NCBI RefSeq assembly: GCF_010723305.1
Contig: NZ_BLKW01000002.1
Coordinates: 868,001 to 932,000, forward strand
Direction: 5' to 3'
Source of the DNA: Mycobacterium botniense
Lineage (GTDB): Bacteria; Actinomycetota; Actinomycetes; Mycobacteriales; Mycobacteriaceae
Length of the DNA: 64,000 bases
Positions 60,217-64,000 of the stretch are shown here, one piece after another (positions within the stretch are counted from its first letter, which is position 1; each line of letters opens with the position of its first letter). Under the pieces are notes generated by a model. It worked only from the letters and a program-made list of their open reading frames with translations. It was not told the DNA's origin and ran no database searches. The translations under genes and the position numbers were made by a program.

Positions 60217-60453
60217 GCTTCTGGCTCCAGGTCCGCGTCCGGGAAAGCCACGGCCTCCATCAGCTGGCCTAGGCGAATATTGTTGCGCGTCAGGCGGTCC
60301 GCGAACACGTTGGTCACAACGCCCACCGCGCCAATCACCGTCGTTCCGGTCCAGTCGAGTGCGTCGGGGGTGCGCCGCGTCAGTGATTGGCTCGCGGCCC
60401 TCGTTGGTCACCGACACCACGCGTACGCGGTCGCCGGGTTTGAATCTGCTCAC
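60213..60453 (-). pseudogene. Small KOW/SH3-like gene interrupted by a frameshift
   Basis: From a GTG at 60453 the frame reads MSRFKPGDRVRVVSVTNEGR, which looks like a KOW/SH3-type barrel. Coding character then moves to another frame, which reads TPDALDWTGTTVIGAVGVV, then TNVFADRLTRNNIRLGQLME, and ends in a TGA overlapping the recombinase ATG (GCATGA). Joined, the two halves would make a protein of about 80 residues. The switch lies around 60370-60390. It may be a mutation, a sequencing error or programmed frameshifting. Confidence 0.5.
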
Positions 60454-60539
60454 TTCGGTTCCTCTCGTCGGGGCGGAAACGACCGGTTCCGCCTTACGCC
60501 CCGAACGCTACGCCAGGTAGCACACTCGCTGTTGCCACT

Positions 60540-61121
60540 TTAGCTGTGCTTTCGCTGTCTGTGGCTAATTACGCCCGCGCGCCGGCTAGCCCGCGCTACA
60601 TCGGCCAGGGCATCCTCGGCAGTGATCAGGCCCGCGCTCGGCGGCTTCGTAGGCTCTGGGAACGCTCGGCGCAGCGACGCGGGCTGCTCGGCGGGCTTCG
60701 CACTCTCTACGGGTGCGCTAGGCCGCGTTACGCCAGGCTCCTGGGGCCGTTCGGCGGGCTGCGTCGGCGGCCCCGGTGGCCGGGTGGCCCGCCGCTGGCG
60801 CGGTAGCGGCTTCCCCGCGTGCTTGGCCACGGCCTTCGCCAGCCGCTTATCGGCCGGCGACACGCTCGGGTCAGGTGCTATACCGCGCACCGCGCGCTCC
60901 AACATGATTGCCTTCGCGAAGGCGAGGCCCTCCTGCGCTTTCCGTTGTACATGTCGTGTCGCCCCGCCATGGAGGCGGCACACCGTCCCGCCGCGAATCG
61001 CAAAGCGGCCGCACGGTTTACCATCGCGCTGCCGTCGCGCGGCGCAGCGGCGTGGATGGTTGAGGCGCTGCTCATACGTCAGTGCATTTTCTCTATTCGC
61101 ATTCTTATGTCGCTCGCTCAT
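60540..61121 (-). CDS. Zinc-motif HGG protein of phage/element type
   Basis: 193 residues (MSERHKNANRENALTYEQRL). The N-terminal third has RRCAARRQRDGKPCGRFAIR and then GTVCRLHGGA: three cysteines and a histidine with the spacing of the small zinc-binding HGG motif common in actinobacterial phage and element proteins. The rest is Pro/Ala/Arg-rich and probably disordered. The role is unknown; such proteins often lie in early or regulatory regions. The spacing to the next gene leaves room for its own promoter. Confidence 0.68.
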   Translation of the reverse strand: MSERHKNANRENALTYEQRLNHPRRCAARRQRDGKPCGRFAIRGGTVCRLHGGATRHVQRKAQEGLAFAKAIMLERAVRGIAPDPSVSPADKRLAKAVAKHAGKPLPRQRRATRPPGPPTQPAERPQEPGVTRPSAPVESAKPAEQPASLRRAFPEPTKPPSAGLITAEDALADVARASRRAGVISHRQRKHS

Positions 61122-61317
61122 CGGTCACCCGGCCTTGTTCGGTCGCATGGCCAAGGCGGCATTATCGGGTTACGGGGTGGCCGGTTTGGTCTGCGCGTCA
61201 GATAGGCCGCAAGCCAGTACGGTGGCATCGGCGGGGTGTAGACGTTAATTGCAATCTCCAATCGGTAGTGACGGTTTCCTGTGTTGCTCGGCCAGGGCGT
61301 GGTTCAGAGGGGGAGGC

Positions 61318-61452
61318 GGGGAGAATCTCCCCCTGTGCCGCGCGAGATTTCGCGCCTCGTGCATATCCCGCGGATGAAGAAATCCAGGTTTCCTGGTCTT
61401 TTAGGTCGGCCTAAGTCAAGAATATTCGCAGCAGGCGGGGAGACCGCTCCCC
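61318..61452. repeat. Cluster of short inverted repeats, possible origin or control region
   Basis: Six dyads lie within 135 bases: GGGGAGA/TCTCCCC (61318-61332), GCGCGA/TCGCGC (61340-61355), CCAGG/CCTGG (61384-61396), TTAGG/CCTAA (61401-61414), GAATATTC (61420-61427) and GGGGAG/CTCCCC (61437-61452). GGCGGGGAGA occurs at both ends. The stretch between the HGG gene and the primase pseudogene (61122-61476) has no gene. Confidence 0.6.
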
Positions 61453-61476
61453 CTCTTCCCCTCTGACACTTGCCGT

Positions 61477-63829
61477 TCATCTGCCCTCCTTCAAGCGGAA
61501 CAGATATCCTTCGTTGCCTTGGTACTCAATCTGTTTGGCTTCGACATCACCGACCTGTTGCAACAATTCCAGCGCCGGTTCGACATACTGCCGGTCGTCG
61601 TTGCTAAAGCACTTCTTGACTTCGTTCAGCGTCCGGTCATTCTGCTTTCGCAGCTTTCGGCGTATGCCCTCTGCTACCCGTGTAATCGCCTTCTCCCGCA
61701 GGACATCTGCCTTCACAACTTCGCGTTCGGCATCTGCACGCCCACGCATTCTGTTTGCCTCTCCCGCCTTGGTTTTCAGCGCCGCTTGAACCTCGGTTCG
61801 CGACGCGTTCGACACACTCATCACGACACCGGCAAGGTCCCAGTCCTCTTCGGTCACTTTGTCGGTGCGGCCGTTCATCCACATCAGCCCCACCGCCACC
61901 TTCAGCCGCGCGAGGGTCGCGTGTGCATCTAGCGCCTGGTTCTCTGGGACTTGGCCGCGTAGCTTCGCCTTCTGTTCTCGCCGCACTGTCTCAACCACGC
62001 TCGGCGGCAACCCCAGCACGTGAAACCCGGACTTGTCGGCGGGCATGTCCAGCTTGTACTCATCGCGTGGCCCAAACTTCAGCTTCGGGCCGTCGTCGTC
62101 GGCAGTAGCCTCCTGTTCATCACCCGGTCTCGGCCATGCGGGTAGGCGCAGCGGCTCAGGTTCTTCGGGCGGCTCGTCCGGTGCATCTGGGTCGGTCGTC
62201 GGGAGCCAGATAAATCGTTGCGGCGTACCGCCGTCGGAATCCTGCAGGAGTGCGCCACCACGCCCCGGCTGGACACCAACCACCATCGTCATGCGGTAGC
62301 GGTGGCCCACCACCACGACGGCCTTCTCGGCGTTCGCCCAGCCGAATCCAAGCCGTTCGCCCATCCAGGCCTTGCGAAGCTCCGGCATCAGTGTCGACCC
62401 GCCACGGCCCGCGAGCGCCGCGAATGTGTCAACCTCGCCTACCCGTGAACATCACCGCGTTACGCAGGTTTATCTGCTGCGGCTCCTGATTTTTCGGTTT
62501 TGTCACACAGGCGTACTGCTTGAGGATGCCTTCGCCACTACTCGGCGTGGCGACGAACACAAATGTCTCGCTCGCGACAAAGTCTTCAGCCGCCGCTTCA
62601 GAGGTGTTCTTGCCGAAGCCGGAACGGGCCACCAAGGCGACGAACAAATTCAAGCTCGCCTCCGACCCAATCGTTGGCGGCAGCACAACCTCGGGCGGGA
62701 TTGTCGCGATCACACGCGCCAGGACAGCGCCCAGCGTTGACCACGGCCCCACACACCGTGCCCGCGCGAACGTCCGCAGTCGCTCCAATTCGGGCCGCGC
62801 CGACCAGAACGCCTCAAGCTCGGCGTCAGTCAACAGCTCGTCGTTTCGGTGCGCCCTGTCGGGGTCAGCCTGCGCCGCAGCCCACTTCGCCATCCGCATG
62901 TACTCGTCGCCAAGCTGAGCCACGCGCTCGTGCTCAGCTCCGGCGTCGAATCTTGCTGCGTAAGTTGAGTGCAGCGTTCCGAATGCCTCGCGGGCCGGAT
63001 AACAGCCGGCCATCGCCTCCGAGAACGCCCACGGTAGCGCGGCAGTCATCTTCTCGTGCCGGGACGCATTACCGTCAACCTGCGCGTCGAACCAGTCGGC
63101 TGGTCCGCTCACGTTGTGCCGGCAGTTCTCCCGTCCACACCCGCCGGGGGGTGCATCCAGGAATGCCTCCAACTCCGCGTCGGTCAGTGGGTCGTTTTGG
63201 CCAGCGGCCTCGGTCAGGCACTCTCGCAACACTTCCGGCAACGGTCCCACTTGGCCGACCCTGATCTGGCGGTAGGTGCCACCTTTGGTTTCGGCGTCAG
63301 GGTGTGGTGTGGGCGCGGCGATGATGACGCCGTTCTTGCCCCTGACTTCGCCGCAGGCTGTGAAAGCGCCCGCGCCGTTGCCGAATTCGCTGTCGGGCGG
63401 CATCGCGAACATGTAATGCCCACGGTCACCGTCATGACGGGTGCCTTGGATCGCGGTAGCCGTGAGCATCGCGTCGGCCAAGTCGTCACGCCCATAGACC
63501 CTGATGCCATCGATGCTGTCTAGGTCAAGATCAAACACAATCGCACTGGATCGCCCGCAATGAAGGGCGATTCCGTAATTGGGGTTTACTTTCCACCATC
63601 GGCGTAGTTTGTCGGGGTCACGGGTGGACTTACTTTGCTAATGTCCGCTAACAACACTGCCGGGGTTCTTGATGTCGTCGGGATCAGTCGGCAGCACGTA
63701 CCATCCGGCCTCCGCGTAGGCCAAAGCGGCGTTCAACAAGCTCATGTCAGTGACGTCGGGCAGACGCAGGCCGGTGTCCTGCGAGAGCGCGAACGGATTT
63801 CGGCGGCGGGGTGCGTCAGGCGGTATCAT
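61477..63829 (-). pseudogene. Primase-polymerase/helicase gene, broken by an amber codon and a frameshift
   Basis: Three pieces form one protein of about 780 residues. Piece 1 (63829 down) reads MSLLNAALAYAEAGWYVLPT, the prim-pol N-terminus, and stops at a TAG (63638-63640). Translation in the same frame continues at once with QSKSTRDPDKLRRWW, then IALHCGRSSAIVFDLDLDSI and HYMFAMP, so the TAG probably replaced a Trp codon. Piece 2 includes a helicase-like LFVALVARSGFGKNT and VMFTG, then runs into a stop. Dropping one base near 62440 restores GGEVDTFAALAGRGGSTLMP and piece 3 (PELRKAWMGERLGFGWANAE), which ends at 61477. Prim-pols start replication of plasmids, phages and satellites. Confidence 0.82.
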
Positions 63830-64000
63830 AAAAGCCAGGCCTTGATTGTTGGAGCAGTTGGGTCTCGCGGTTCGCCCTCAGCCCGCCCGCCAGGTGTGGG
63901 GTTGGGGGTGAACTCATTTCTGAGTTCCTGCAGCAGATTTCGCGCGGCACGCATTAGGGCCGACAAAGCGACTGGCAGCAGGCTGCTTCTGTGCAGCGAT
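63826..64000 (-). CDS. Partial small gene upstream of the primase gene
   Basis: A minus-strand frame is open from the right edge of the window and ends in a TGA that overlaps the ATG at 63829 of the primase gene (ATGA). An internal ATG at 63954 could be the start (MRAARNLLQELRNEFTPN); upstream of it the frame is still open. The C-terminus is Pro/Gly/Glu-rich (PTPGGRAEGEPRDPTAPT). I do not recognise it. The coupling suggests it belongs to the replication unit of the element. Confidence 0.5.
   Translation of the reverse strand, partial: SLHRSSLLPVALSALMRAARNLLQELRNEFTPNPTPGGRAEGEPRDPTAPTIKAWLL

Larger units (their letters stand above)
54847..64000. mobile_element. Integrative element beside tRNA-Gly, right end outside the window
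   Basis: The block starts at the 3' end of tRNA-Gly and contains, all on the minus strand, a type IIG restriction-modification gene, a tyrosine integrase, a serine recombinase, small element genes and a primase-polymerase/helicase pseudogene. None of these belongs to the conserved mycobacterial neighbourhood that stops at the tRNA. Insertion at tRNA 3' ends is the habit of tyrosine integrases. The duplicated tRNA end (attR) must lie to the right of the window, so the size is unknown. No capsid or conjugation gene is visible. Confidence 0.8.

Noticed and set aside
59539..60453. Single 304-residue serine recombinase starting at 60453
   Set aside because: The first 79 residues mix a KOW-like start with out-of-frame sequence; the catalytic domain begins at MSAARNPQGPLMFGYCRVST, and a separate small gene fits better.

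Overview
The window is chromosomal DNA of a slow-growing Mycobacterium outside the M. tuberculosis complex. I base this on the GC-rich code, orthologs in M. tuberculosis H37Rv order (Rv0368c-Rv0385 and Rv0321-Rv0353), a PPE protein, a PE-PPE-domain protein, a PGRS protein, and HAIR/HspR heat-shock control. H37Rv names below come from memory of gene order and sequence, not from a search. The species cannot be named.

Layout. 0-10 kb: a minus-strand molybdenum-hydroxylase operon (XdhC-like, coxM, coxS, coxL, XdhC, MobA-like, CoxD-like AAA, CoxG, CoxE-like) with a divergent LysR regulator; its CoxL carries the form I CO dehydrogenase motif AYACSFR. 10-17 kb: tRNA/rRNA methyltransferase, lipoprotein, pyrE, SDR, membrane protein and clpB with an upstream HAIR box. 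17-20 kb: GAP-family membrane protein, type II flavohemoglobin, aldose epimerase. 20-24.5 kb: dnaK-grpE-dnaJ-hspR with two HAIR boxes. 24.8-28 kb: two secreted proteins, one a PE-PPE serine hydrolase and one built from three unrecognised repeats. 28-32 kb: an asparagine-permease-like transporter and a PPE2-like gene behind a cobalamin riboswitch. 32-38.5 kb: a second, differently wired molybdenum-hydroxylase cluster (MobA-like and XdhC divergent from coxL-coxG-coxM-coxS) whose large subunit has a non-CODH motif. 38.5-44 kb: lipoprotein, F420-type oxidoreductase, two tandem Thr-rich single-pass membrane proteins, and a PGRS protein with a signal peptide in place of a PE domain. 44-54.8 kb: Fe-S reductase (Rv0338c type), aspC, rmlA, NTF2-like protein, mycothiol-dependent isomerase-like protein, udgA, a DUF7159-like protein, dcd and tRNA-Gly(CCC).

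54.85-64 kb is an integrated mobile element beside the tRNA-Gly gene and running off the right edge. It holds a single-chain type IIG restriction-modification enzyme, a tyrosine integrase, an overlapping serine recombinase, a frameshifted small gene, a zinc-motif HGG protein, a cluster of short inverted repeats, and a primase-polymerase/helicase gene broken by an amber codon and a one-base frameshift.

How the parts work together. Each molybdenum-hydroxylase cluster supplies catalytic L/M/S subunits, a membrane recruiter (CoxG) and cofactor maturation factors (XdhC, MobA-like); the first also has the AAA/VWA pair. ClpB and the DnaK operon share HspR/HAIR control. Two 58-bp MIRU-like tandem arrays, clearly related to each other, each begin inside the last codons of a gene (grpE, udgA) and fill the gap to the next gene in the operon. 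Relative to H37Rv the left third is collinear while 20-55 kb is inverted, so a rearrangement junction lies near 19-20 kb.
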